A stretch of DNA of 28,859 nucleotides from Phlegmacium glaucopus (Eukaryota > Basidiomycota > Agaricomycetes > Agaricales > Cortinariaceae): contig MU130720.1 in assembly GCA_015039465.1 (NCBI GenBank), forward strand, positions 1 through 28,859, in the 5' to 3' direction. Numbering within the stretch: the first letter of the stretch is position 1; every line of letters begins with the position of its first letter. Made by a program: the position numbers and the translations under genes. Positions 11,140 through 21,749 of this stretch are shown one piece after another. The notes below the pieces were generated by a model. The model was given only the letters and a program-made list of their open reading frames with translations, did not search any database and was not told the origin of the DNA.

Positions 11140-14100
11140 TCAATTCTGCCAGTAATTATAAACATCTTGTCGTGATTTCCTAACCTGGTGATATTTGTCT
11201 GCTGCTTGTGTGTTTTTTCTGGATACAGGTACATGTATTCCATTTGATTTTCTTGGTGGAACATCATCTCCATCAGGCCCATGATCATGACCAACAATAG
11301 TCCTGTATTTGGCAGTCAGGGGAAGAGTAGATGGAAGCATGGTGCCATGAGTTTCAGAGCCATTAAATGACCTATGTATCATTTAATAATCTGCCTGTTG
11401 TTTTATATTGGATTACATACCAGAGGGAATTGGAGTGGGAAACAAAGTAGATCCCATAATCTGCATATATAAAAGAATATTCACATAAATCAGAGTTGGC
11501 CTGAAGCTCATACTGGGCACATAGTCCTGCTCCTATATCATCATCTCAATGTAAAGGGCTTGTGTAGTTGTTGCAGTAGTAGATGTTTGCACCAGAAATT
11601 CCAAGACGGTCCGTATTTACAGTAGTTGTCTCTAATTCATGGAAAATAGAATGTAAAATAAGGCGGCCAGCTTGAGAGAGGATCATTGAGTCCTAGGAGA
11701 ATTTCAGATGGATGTCTAAAACTTATAATATATACATACCTCTGCATCATCAAATAAGGTTTCAATATCTTCTTCTTCAAGTGCTTCCATCCCAGTGTAA
11801 AAGGTGTAGGCATCACCAGGAGCACCACCCATAGGTGCACAGGCACCCTTGGGGAACATTTGTCCCTGTGAATAAGAGTTGAACTGGGATCCCCTTTTAA
11901 CTGCTTTGACTTTGATTTTCTGCAGTTGAGAATAGTGAGAGAGGAGATGTTCAAAGACTTCTTTAGAAAATGCATTATAGATCCAGAAATTTAGCTACAT
12001 GCACCTTTAATATTAAAATTATGAAAATCATGACACTTACAATTTTTTGAGTGTCACTATCAACAATTAGAGAAATCTGCATTCCACATCTTGCAAGTAC
12101 ATCATTGTTCCACATGATCTTCTTGAGACCTAAATCTTGTGGGTGATAAATCTTTTGGATTTTTTTAGAGCCATGTTTTGAATGGGGTATCTGTGGAATT
12201 TTTAATACATTATAATAGAAATAGAAATAAATTTACTGGAATTGGTTCCATTCTCTCTTGAGGTTCTGCTAGTGAAACTCCACAGCCAACATATTCATCA
12301 GGAAGGCAACAGGCCTTCACTTGTATTTTTTGGATGCAGTGATCTTCAGATGCAAGGTCTGAGCACCTGCCACATTGGGAATTGAAGCTCTGGTTATGAA
12401 TTTATAAGAAAGTGAGTAAATTTATGCTGGAATTTGAAATAGGAATAAATACATTTTTATTTTGAAAAATATGTTCAGCTGGCTTTTCCTTGAGGTCACT
12501 GAATGCTGAACTTCTTTTTATAATAATGCAGAGAATGGGGTTGAGTCCTTGAAAATAGGATGGTGGTAGCTGTTTGATATATGGATAGACACCATCATAT
12601 ATTTGTTTTCTGTTGCTAGTATCTTTGAAAAAAGAAACCTGTGCAATGGATTGCATTAAAAATAATATTATTGTTGTATTTTGACTTACATTATAACCCA
12701 TGATTTCTAGCCCATAAATCAGCCATTGTTCAAGTGCCAACTCAAAGTTATCAAAGTTGAGCAAGAAAAAGATTGATGAAGGGTATGCTTTATGAGGAAT
12801 GATGTTGGGGTATTTTCTGAAGGCTTTGAATAGGTCCTTCACTCCTAGGATTTTATTGTTGATATTCTAGATAATTATAAGAATGCATGAACAGCTAGAG
12901 GTATTGAACATACTTTAAATGTAAATTGTTGGAAAAAGTCACCAAGCTTCCAATTGAGTTTGAATGTGGAAGGAATCCATGTGAACAAAACCAGGCTCAG
13001 ACTCTCATGAATCCTATGTTTTCTCATGAGTATCTGAGCAAAATTTGCCTTCCAAAGAATAAGACCACATGGATCACTCCAAGAATGGATCATTGTATGT
13101 AGATCAGATTTCTGAGATATAGTGTAAGCTTTGGACTGTAAAATAAATGGATTTTACCTTGACTGCTGTCTTCCAATCTACCTGATTGTAGACAGTTGCC
13201 TGCACCTGGCACATTTCACATAAACATCAACAACAGATTGGTAATATATTTGTTGATCATTTTCCTGTATATATTCAGCATTTTGTCCAAGAATTGATAG
13301 CTCACTTACATTTGTATCCATTCTGTGATTAAATGCAATTTTCAAAGCATTAGCCCAGCTCAAACATTTTTTGGCCCAAAACCCTGGATTGCTTTGAAGT
13401 AATCTGTTCCATTTTGACTTGTTTCTAGCCAAAATAGGCAAGCTGTCAAATGCCTCAAATGTTGTGAGTGGTAAGTTTGGTATATCTGTATGTTGATCTT
13501 TTGAAAAACATGCCCTCTTGTATTCTGGTGAGTGAGGCTCTGAGGGAGGAGAGTTTAAAATTTGATTTGGAGGAGTTGTAATTGAAGTAGGTGGATATTC
13601 CTCTTCATCCCTGTCAATCTCCTCAGACAATTCTTCTTCTCCAAGGTCTTCTAGTAGGCTGTGTTGATGTTGCTGCAAGTCATTAGTACCAAACTGTATA
13701 AGAATATTCATGTCATCTACAAAATTAATATGAAAGGTCATAAATACCTTGAGCATATCAATCTTTTTCTGGATTGTAGAAAGGGTTTGAAGGGCTGAGA
13801 TGTTTTGCTGGGTGTAACACAGTAACTGTGTATCAAGAAATGCCTGGATAATGACATCTGGAGGTAATATTGATGCATCCATAGCTGTTGAATGTGAAAG
13901 CCATTCAGTGATGGCAGAAAACTAGCTCAAGGGATGTTTAAATAATCTATGCAGAGAAAAGAATTGAAAACATACATGCTGAGGAGATGTGGATATAGAA
14001 CTTTGCAAATTTGTTTGCCATACTCTAGTTGTACTTTCTCTTCATCATATCCCCACTGAGTGTCTGCAATGATGTTTCTACCAGAGAGGAAAGATCTGTA

Positions 14101-14144
14101 GAGTACACAGAGATAGGTTTCACAATAGGAGTCCAGGCAGCCAT
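11140..14144 (-). CDS. Multi-exon gene with Fe(II)/2OG dioxygenase-like C-terminus, one in-frame TGA
   Basis: From an ATG at 13882, twelve exons join without a frame break: 13882-13748, 13693-13310, 13264-13226, 13181-13158, 13111-12914, 12866-12690, 12638-12453, 12389-12237, 12190-12041, 11994-11740, 11692-11421 and 11371-11140. They total 2205 nt, and introns are 44-63 nt, nearly all phase 0. The protein has an N-terminal helical part, an acidic/proline linker (about residues 60-110), a Cys-rich patch (CGRC ... ACCLPDEYVGCGV) and a C-terminal core. That core reads YTSPLH-stop-DDDIGAGLCAQ, FIYADYGIYF and SLWSFNGSETHGTMLPS. The HxD and distal HGT spacing fits an iron-binding double-stranded beta-helix, as in TET/JBP-like oxygenases of agaricomycetes. 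That assignment is inference. The TGA (11546-11548) replaces the x of HxD. A further ATG at 14144, 50 bp below a TATAAAA, may be the true start, but I could not join its exon in frame. Confidence 0.65.
11546..11548 (-). other. In-frame TGA inside the HxD motif
   Basis: The reading frame is continuous on both sides of this codon, with conserved-looking sequence before (NNYTSPLH) and after (DDDIGAGLCAQYEL). One C-to-T change from CGA (Arg) would explain it. No intron can remove it. If real, the protein ends just before the catalytic core is complete. Confidence 0.7.
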
Positions 14145-14192
14145 GATAGTGATGATGGTAGGTTATGGATACACCTTGTGAGAGGTAGGGGC

Positions 14193-14199
14193 TTTTATA
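14193..14199 (-). promoter_or_regulatory. TATA box upstream of the dioxygenase-like gene
   Basis: TATAAAA on the minus strand lies about 50 bases upstream of the ATG at 14144, which sits in a good context (ATCATGGCT). This spacing suits a fungal core promoter with a short leader. Confidence 0.4.
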
Positions 14200-14219
14200 C
14201 TATGGTAAGGACTGTATAA

Positions 14220-14265
14220 TAGGGCTATGTAAGGCTGAGTAAGGCTGAGTAGAGCTGTGTAAGGT
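14220..14265. repeat. Short 10-bp direct repeats upstream of the gene
   Basis: Four imperfect copies of GTAAGGCTGA-like decamers (GGCTATGTAA, GGCTGAGTAA, GGCTGAGTAG, AGCTGTGTAA) lie directly upstream of the TATA element on the minus strand. They may be binding sites or a simple microsatellite. Confidence 0.45.
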
Positions 14266-14269
14266 TTAT

Positions 14270-15040
14270 ATGGTCAACAAATAAGGTAAACTCTGGTAAA
14301 CTACAAGGATATAATCTATTTGGAATGATCTGAACCATTGTCACAGAACCCCTTCAAGAGGTCCATGAACTCATCTGCAATCAATGCCAGCTTGAGTCCT
14401 CATTAAGAAACATCTATCAGAGATTGGTCAGAGAGAGACAATAGTACTATCACAATGTTATATTTGCCATCTTAAAAGCCTCCAGTAACAAGAAGTGAAA
14501 AGAAGTCAGATTAGTGGATGAGAACTGCTTACAAAGCAGCTCTCAGGCTGAATTTGGCAGCAAAAACAGAAATTGTCTATAGACACTATCAGGAACTCAA
14601 TTATGGTGCTTCAGTCCCAATATCTCTTGATCAAAATATTTTTCCTTATTTTTTAAACCTTCCTTTTATGGAAATTACACTGCTATCTTCACTAAAATTT
14701 ATTATGTAAAAAAAGTAATCAAGAGGAATTAAAGTTCCATACATAAGAAACATTTTATCTCACCAGAGCTTGTTGTTTAAATGGCTTACTGCAGAGTCTA
14801 TAAAGCTTCAATTTTAGCTTTTTTAATTTAGCACTTTTGGCAGGGATTACTGTCACTCAGCAACATCTATACCTCCTACAAACATTTAAAACCTCAAATT
14901 AAATTGTTTTGATACTTATGATGTACTAAAACCAGGCTGGGCTGCAAGCCATTGTGGAAAGCACAATTTTCGTGGGTCACTTATTTGAGGGTGACCGTGA
15001 TGTTACGGTACATCACACAGCCTGAGATTGCCGACCCCCT
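14270..15040. other. AT-rich intergenic stretch
   Basis: A 63-codon plus ORF (14518-14709) shows no motif. Near 14970-15020 there are imperfect inverted repeats (GGGTCAC ... GGTGACC, and GTGATGT-TACG-GTACATCAC) where the composition changes from AT-rich to balanced. They could mark the edge of an inserted segment. Confidence 0.4.
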
Positions 15041-15091
15041 TCAATGCCACCACAAGAGCCAGCGTCAAATGCTCCGAACAAACGCTAGAAA

Positions 15092-16356
15092 ATGTCTGGA
15101 CTCACTGGATTAGAATTGAGGATGGCTTACCAGTCGCTCATCAGCGTCAAATCATTCTTGAAGACAATTACCCCAACCAACGAAGCCAGTGCCACTGACG
15201 ATTCGCAACCGCAAGAGAGCCTTATCACATTTGAGTCGGATTTCGAGGAAACGCTAACAAAGATGCTCCAGATGATGAGGTCGAAGCTTGATGGGCCCCA
15301 GGTACACCGCATCCCGCTAACAAACATGACCTTCCTCATCGTTTCTGGGAGATTCTTTCCTTCTCTGGCATGAGTGATGAAGATCTGTTCAAGTTGAATA
15401 TCACATACGGTGGTTCGCTCAAGCTGAAAAAAGATTACGACGTACGAGTGGCTGCGACTGAGAACCTCGGAAAGACCGAGCACTGGTCTTCCGATGGGCT
15501 GTATCGTCACCTTTGTGTGCTGCAAAAGCTTGTGCCTAGAGTGGTGAGTGTATGCGAAATACTTACAAAAGGAGCATAACTCATGTCGAATTCATCAGAA
15601 TGAAGCAGCCTCGCGCGCCTGGATCGATTCCTTCTTCTTCCGCGCATCTGCAATGGTGCCACAGGGCAAGTAGTTGGTGCTCAATCTCGAGCACAGCGTC
15701 CCGCCTACAATTGTCAAACCTTTCAGTTTCACCACCCTTGGAGGTTACATAGACTACACTGCCATTAGTGCAAGCGTATCGGATGCAGGTAAATTTCTTC
15801 AATGGCCTTATTCGTCTAGCTCATTTTCTGCAGAAGATTTTTTGGCCAAGCCGCGTCTGGGGATACTCCAAGACTACGACCACACGTTCTTTGTTTCAGA
15901 AGCCAAGACAAACAATATTTCCCTTGAAAGCCATGTTCCTCAAGCTGTATGTGAGATGTATGCTTGCGCAAAACAACTTGGGTCAGTCGGTTGTTTGTCG
16001 TATTTTCCAATACTTAACGACAACGTTGCGGCAGAAAAAACTTTATTCGTGGGACTGTGACCGATGGACACAATTGGATTTTCCTTATCCTGAGAATGAA
16101 TGCTAATGGTGACGGCGCCATATATGCGCAGTCTTTGCAACGGACTCGTCTCATGACTGTAGTTCCTCTTGGTGATGAAGAAATCTCGCGCACTATGTGT
16201 GATGTGATTGCTGGAATCATCACGTATTGGGTGAGTACCTTCTATTCTCCTTTATGCCATTGCCCTCATTGACCCTTGTTTCTGATATGGTTACAGATAG
16301 AGCACAGCAACGAAGATATTGGAGACAATGACTGGTTCCGTACGGAGTGGAAGTAG
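15092..16356 (+). pseudogene. Six-exon gene with nuclease-like SEAK motif, interrupted by TAG
   Basis: Exons 15092-15301, 15352-15543, 15599-15788, 15834-15981, 16035-16230 and 16297-16356 join perfectly (996 nt) across five GT-AG introns of 45-66 nt; the first carries a GCTAAC branch site. Notable segments are ILSFSGMSDEDLFKLNITYG, ENLGKTEHW, YRHLCVLQKLVPR and SFTTLGGYIDYTAIS. Then come DYDHTFFVSEAKTNN, QAVCEMYACAKQLGKNFIRG and TVTDGHNWIFLIL. The D-x(n)-ExK arrangement followed by a helix with Q and a TDGHxWxFLIL strand resembles PD-(D/E)XK nuclease-fold domains; this is inference. An in-frame TAG (15671-15673) breaks GK-stop-LVLNLEH. An in-frame ATG at 15044 would extend the start by 16 codons but meets a TAG at 15086. 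Both stops fit CAG to TAG. The gene is probably no longer functional. Confidence 0.6.
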
Positions 16357-16484
16357 GTAACATCTAGTACGAGCAATCTATGACTGACTCCGAAGTTCGG
16401 ACGGCTCATCGTAGCTAAGTAGGCAAGGTGTAGTTTTCACGTTTGTTTATCAAAATCAGCCATCTTTTTTGCAACAATCACCTG

Positions 16485-17085
16485 CTATCCCTCAGATAAA
16501 AAATTCTGAGATGAGCCATCCAGAGGTACGAAGGTTAGGCCCACCAGAGGATAAGAGGACACAAGCGGCAGAAAAAAGATCCATAATTGGTCATATGCAT
16601 TTGGGGTCAATTTCGCCTTGGCCTCGGCGGTGATTAAGTTGGAGTGCAATTGGTTATTGTCAGTAGCCATGTGTGCATCAAAGGCTAAATAGATGCTTTC
16701 ACTCCAATGAGTGAAGAGGGCAGCACCATAGAATCCAAGATGGGGACCTGTATATACCATGAACAAATGTGGGGTCTATGAAAGTGCGGAACATACCCAT
16801 GTCGACCTAAGAGAATGTACGGAAAACGTATGTTGAAGTTGTAAAAGTAATGAGGGCTCTCGAATACTGCATCGATATTGGCAAGAGCTTATTGGCTTCT
16901 TCACGATCGTGTCCTCAAGTGGTTTACCGAACGACTGTCTTCGATGTCGCCCGACAATGAGCTCCGACACATCGAGAATGCAACAGAAATCTTAGGAGTC
17001 TGCGTGGATGAACAATTGGGACACACTTTGCTCTGCTTTTTCATGTTCAAGAAACGATTCTGCGATGTAGAGCCCAATCTGTACC
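16485..17085 (-). pseudogene. Unassigned agaricomycete-type protein relic
   Basis: Several minus-strand frames read as one protein broken by shifts. An upstream part has LYIAESFLEHEKAEQSVSQLF, a stop, then LDVSELIVGRHRRQSFGKP. Next is SPHYFYNFNIRFPYILLGRH (about 16860-16795), and then an open frame GPHLGFYGAALFTHWSES ... PLDGSSQNF. The phrase FPYILL-x-x-HGPHLxFYGAxF seems familiar from uncharacterised agaricomycete proteins, but I cannot name a domain. At least one stop and two frameshifts are needed. A clean plus-strand ORF (16878-17099) overlaps it antisense and is less convincing. Confidence 0.35.
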
Positions 17086-17112
17086 GGCAACTTCTATAAG
17101 TCAGGCTTCAAA

Positions 17113-18600
17113 CTATTTAATGCAGCTAAAAAATATTCCTGCAACCGCATTCGCCAGCTCAAGCCTCCAATCTCTACCCTTTGAAGCATACTCATCCACC
17201 GCATCGGCCACCGTGAGCGCAAAGGTTCCATCGTTATCATCTGAGATGCCTGAGGTTAGAGACACGGTCTAATGTACTTGATGTTTTCAACGCACAATAT
17301 TTCAAAGACGCCTGTATCTCCAATGGATTCTCCAAATCAGCTTCCAACAACAGTCCATAGATGAGCGAGAAAATTTCCTTCAGGGTGATATCGGACGACC
17401 ATAGACGGCCTAGTTCCGCGACACAGACCTAAAGCAGAAAGACTGAGGTATACACCCTCTGCATCGGCCTGGACAGCTCACCTTTCCTTGTTTTGAGACC
17501 TTGATATTTGGGCAATGCGAGCAAAGACATACACATCGCCACAACCATGCCACTCACATTTGGATGTAAAATAAAGGTGACAAATCTAATCTCTGGGGGT
17601 TCGCCTGGATAGTTTTGAGGGATGTCACAGGTGAGAAGGAACATCCCATTGCGATACGGGCACTTGGTTTCGTCTTTCGGTGCCTCGAGAACATGAGTCG
17701 CATCAGTCACATTCACACCCAACGTCACAACACATACTTCAAGGATGATCTTGAGAAAATACATATCACTGTCGTTCACGTAAAGATCGATCTGTGGGTG
17801 TGGATCCGCTATGAACTGAGGGGAAATCAGCAGGCGTGAAAATGGGGCCGTAGAGCAGCAAAGACCGACCTCTCGCATAATCCTCTTAGTGCGGTCGTCA
17901 TGGGTAGGACGCAAGTTGGACACTTTGTTGAAGTTTTGCGTGGGGAGTGCGATACGGAAACTGGGAGATGGTGACAACATCCACTGGGAAGTCTAGAATG
18001 TTCCCATATCGGCGCAACGCGATACCGTGCAGCACGGGGCGTTTCGAAAGTCTGGCCGAGGATAACATCGTTTCCAGGTCCTGACAAGTGCGTAACAAAT
18101 CAAAAATAAATGGCTGACGGAGAAATGCCACACACAAAGATGCTCAATGCGTCGCTGAGCGAAGTTTGAGGGCAGAAACGGTATCCGCCTAAAATGACAT
18201 GTGCCCTGAAACTGGGAACATCTCGCACCGGTAGCGACAGAAATTGCGTGCAGCTTATTGTCTGACTGAAGACCAACTTGAACTGAGTCCACGATGATAC
18301 CGCTCCTCTGCAGAGCAAGACACACATCCTTGCTGATGCCTCTGAGCCTATGTCCCCACCATCCGTCACGATAATGACCTCTTTACGAAGCTATTAGTAG
18401 GTAGATGACCATTCCTGAAAGCTTCGACTACGCCATATAAAACGAGCTGATACACAATAACGAGCGTTCAAAAATGCACTAGACTGTGTTCTAACCGCAG
18501 AAAAATACCTTTCTGTCGACATCTTGACTGACTGCGGCCGGAGGTTTGCGCTGGATGGACGCTAATATCCTTTTGAGCGGCGGGTAGAGACATGGTATTG
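17113..18600 (-). pseudogene. VWA domain plus E2 ubiquitin-conjugating (UBC) domain protein, 5'-truncated
   Basis: The E2 half is well preserved across exons up to 17870, 17815-17738, 17683-17558, 17499-17482 (18-nt microexon VSKQGK), 17428-17296 and 17240-17113. It contains MREFIADPHPQIDLYVNDSD, PYRNGMFLLTCDIPQNYPGE, PPEIRFVTFILHPN, then VCVAELGRLWSSDITLKEIF and the end at TAG 17113-17115. The HPN and the candidate catalytic Cys in KVCVAEL are present, so E2 activity would be chemically possible. The upstream half (18600-17870) reads as the C-terminal part of a von Willebrand A domain (VTDGGDIGSEAS, GIIVDSVQVG, ISVATGGYRFCPQTSLSDAL). It lacks the N-terminal metal-ion-adhesion DxSxS strand. 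Frameshifts near 18333 and 17915 are not explained by introns. The upstream edge stops at a GC-rich inverted repeat. Known family: VWA-E2 fusions of agaricomycetes. Confidence 0.65.
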
Positions 18601-18700
18601 AATAGAATTAGAGAGCAGCATTGGACGTACAAATTACTACTTTTGTTTCGAAACAGGTTGTCCTGGCAAACACGATTACAGTTTTTCTGAACTCCGACTA

Positions 18701-18739
18701 GGGCCTGGCTTCAGGCCGTGATACTGATAGGCCAGGCCC
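18701..18739. repeat. 9-bp inverted repeat at the truncation edge
   Basis: GGGCCTGGC at 18701 and GCCAGGCCC at 18731 form a perfect inverted repeat with a 21-base spacer. Immediately after comes another GC-rich block (CAGCCGGGCCGCC). It sits where the VWA-E2 gene loses its 5' end, so it may be a mobile-element terminus or scar. Confidence 0.45.
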
Positions 18740-18744
18740 AGCCG

Positions 18745-19095
18745 GGCCGCCTCGAACTGCTCACCCATTTGCCTAACTCTTCCACATCAGCTCATAAGCC
18801 CCTAAATTTTTACAACAATGATTATTGTGATCTCTTAAAAGTCTTGTTCTCTAAATTTTATCCAACAATCTCTTCCTCGTTGAGAAAAACACTTCCGACG
18901 ATTACAAATTTTAATCCTTCCCCACCCTTATTCCACAACGGCGCTGTTACCGACAGCAGCACTGTTACCTACACCTGCACTGAGGAATTCACAGCCTTTT
19001 TCACAGCACAGTTGTTCTCTTCCATCTTGGGGTTTTTCAGTACACTTATTTATCTGCCGCCGGGGGAACTTCAATTGTTGTTCTGAACTTGCACC
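18745..19095. other. No gene seen; leader region of the FunK1 copy
   Basis: An open frame at 18718-19086 (plus) is Thr/Ser/Phe-rich and has no motif. The region probably served as the promoter and leader for the kinase-like copy starting at 19100. Confidence 0.35.
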
Positions 19096-19099
19096 ATCC

Positions 19100-21744
19100 A
19101 TGGCAGAAACAACAGTAGCACCCGCTTCTGAACCCCCAAAGACTCCACCTCCAACGGTTCCTCCTACTCACCAGACCCCTATTGCTCATAAGTCTTTAAC
19201 TCAACTGTTCTCAATGGACGCGACCAGGGATACAAAGAAAGAATATGAAAGGATCGTTCTAGAAGCAAAAGATTACTTTGTCGTCGGAATGCATCCCCAG
19301 ACGTCCCTTGAAGAGTTCCTACCTTGGAACGACACGACACCCGATGCTTAAAGGGAAAAACACCCTTCACGGCAGCATCTGAAGGATCTGCGGAGCGTGG
19401 CTCCCACAACAAGGCAGACGGAAAGTGTGATGTATAAACCGTTTGTGAGTTTATCCTTGATAATAATAGATTGTTTGAATGTATAACTTATACCTGTTTC
19501 AGGTGAAGGCCCTTGACAAGTGGGTCACAAAGGCCTTGTTGACGAGGGCCAATGTTCCAAATCCGCAGGCTCTACGCTTTCTAAACGCCAACCGACCAGA
19601 TACCTTTTGCAACAACCTCAACCCAGATATTTCTACCTACTGGAACGACGAGCTTAAAGCACATACCGACTTCTCGCGCCAACAGCACGAATTCAAAACT
19701 GACCGAAGCCACGATGCATTCCAGCATGTATCAGACGAGAGGCCCGGGGACGCGGATGAGGGTGAGGAGGAGGAGGAGGAGGAAGAAGAAGAGAAGGAGA
19801 ATGAAGAGGATCAGGACCAGACGGACGTAAGTGTCGCATGAACCATGACGCTGCCTTGCTACAACTATCACCCAGCCAGGAAGAGCCTCAGGAAGAAGAA
19901 AACATCGCATTGGACGAGGCCAACACCCTCCGCCTCCTGGAGCGTTGAGACCGACACCGAATCTGGTATTCACACGCGCGGCCAGATTACCGCCTATGCA
20001 GGCGTCGGCCTGTCCATGTCTTTTCAAAACCACTTCTCAATGTTGATTTTTGGTCCATACGCTTGCTTCATTCGGTGGGACCGTTGAGGAGCCGTCGTCA
20101 CCTGTCAATTCCATTACACCAAGCACCCATTCTACATCTTCAACTTCTACCTGCGCTATGGCCAAGTCACGCTTCTTCAGAGAGGGTTCGACCCCACAGT
20201 TGAGCGAGTGCCACCTCCACAGTCCGTGCGGACCGCCTTTGAGAAATATCATCAATCCACTTGGCATGGTGGTACTAAGTTCACGTATGGTGACAACCTC
20301 CTCTCCTTTGAAGGATTCTTTCGCATATATACGACAGATGAAAAAAGAATGAGCGGGTTCCCTTCTTCATTCCGCCTCTGAAATATTCGCGTGCATGTCT
20401 GTTTCCTTTTTGTCGTGCCACTAGACGCTGTCTAGCGTACCCTAATGAAGAGACCGTAGAGAATCAAGAGGACGTGGAGAATCAAGAGAACGTGGAGAAT
20501 CAAGAGAATCGAAAAAGCCCACATCTGAAAGATTCATCGCAGGAGGATGCGGAGCATACGACTCGTGAAGCGGCTATCTACCGGATGCTGAAGAAGCAGG
20601 ATGTCAAGCATGTGGCATCTATGCGTTTGGGCAGTGACGTTCCTGGGCTGGAGACGGAAACACAGGAACGGGTCGAGAATGTCTCTTCACAATCAAAACG
20701 TATGAAATTCAAAATGGTCTGCCATCGCATAATTTTGAACACTATCGCTCGTGACTTATCAATGTTTGCCTGGTGCAAAGTACTGCTATCCTGTATTGCC
20801 GATGCGGTTGAAGGTGCACGTTATATTCATCTTTTGGTTGGCAGTTCTAACGATCTCTCAACAAGCGTACAGAGCCGGTATATTACATCGCGATCTCAGC
20901 GCCAGCAACATAATGATCGTTAAAGATAAAGTGACGTGCCTGCTGTGGAGGAAGCTTGTAGGCGAACCACGTTCTGGACCGTGAGTTACGATTCATATGT
21001 CTAATTTTGTGGTTACCGACAGTGTACATGCAGGGCACTTGGGCATTTATTTCCGCGCAAATCCTGCGGAATGAAGGTCCTACTGTAACACATACGCTAT
21101 GGGATGATATAGAGCCTATTTTCTGGGTCTTCGTCTACAAGGCTCTACTCTATGTAAAACGTGACGAGTTCCCCGGTCTTCTCTATCACAAGATGCAGAC
21201 CATCTTTTCCCATAAGGCTTACCACCCATATGGGTCAGTAATGGGCGGTTGAGGCAAGTTGAGCGTGTTATGACTCTGCGCTTGATGAAAGTTTTTTGGG
21301 CCTCACCCAATTCGAGAACTTGGGTGTCAACAAATTGCTGGACCAACTGGGTAAAGTCTTCATGGAGCATTATCGTAAGAACGGCAAGATATCTATCAAT
21401 TTGGATGATCCTGATGAAACATGGTTCTCTGAGCGCCTCCGGGATGCGGCCAGGAAGATGGAGCCTCTCTGCATCACTCCAACCGCAATAAAGTCGTCTA
21501 CCAATGACTCCAATCCACCAGAAGACTTCGAACCTGGGAATCCGCGAACCCCGATGATTTGAAAGTGGACTACTTCCTGATGCCTTTAGAGGGAGATCCG
21601 GAAAACTCTACCCAGGTACGGAGGCGTCAAGCGAGCTCGATAACAGATAGAATCATACATGGACTGGATGGTTCTTCCCTTGGCAAACGCCTTTCTGAGC
21701 ATGTCGACGGGTCAGAAAGTTCGACGTCAAAGCGGCGCAAGTAG
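19100..21744 (+). pseudogene. FunK1-type fungal protein kinase, multiply broken
   Basis: The order of conserved pieces matches the Pkinase_fungal/FunK1 family. There is a Pro-rich start at 19100 and MYKPF-intron(19445-19502)-VKALDKWV. Next come HEFKTDRSHDAF, an acidic run, RGQITAYAG and FIRWDR-stop-GAVVT (TGA 20085). ACLFPFCRATRRCLA and REAAIYRMLKKQDVKHVAS follow. Then an intron (20814-20865, CTAAC branch), AYRAGILHRDLSASNIM, GTWAFISAQIL, HTLWDDIEPIFWV and a C-terminal basic tail. In-frame stops lie at 19349, 20085 and several TGAs at 21250-21292. Frameshifts occur near 19840, 20345, 21029 and 21520. The activation segment reads CLLWRKLVGEP where family members have an IDWDL-type strand, so the magnesium-binding Asp is gone. 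An 18-bp unit encoding VENQED/N repeats three times at 20455-20510. Confidence 0.8.
20814..20865 (+). other. Intron in the kinase catalytic region
   Basis: GTGCAC donor, TTCTAACG branch site and CAAG acceptor; 52 nt. Removing it restores the reading frame from the helix before the catalytic loop (SCIADAVE) to AYRAGILHRD. This shows that the copy descends from a spliced gene, not from a reverse-transcribed message. Confidence 0.8.
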
Positions 21745-21749
21745 ATATC

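Noticed and set aside
15302..15351. Frameshift between the first two exons of the nuclease-like gene
   Set aside because: A 50-nt intron with a GCTAAC branch site resolves the frame exactly, so no mutation is needed.
15127..15525. 132-codon minus-strand ORF
   Set aside because: Opposite to the spliced nuclease-like gene; it crosses that gene's intron 1 and has no recognisable motif.
16878..17099. 73-codon plus-strand ORF
   Set aside because: Antisense to minus-strand phrases that continue into the GPHLGFYGA frame. No motif on the plus strand.
17615..17839. 74-codon plus-strand ORF
   Set aside because: Antisense to the well-supported E2 exons.
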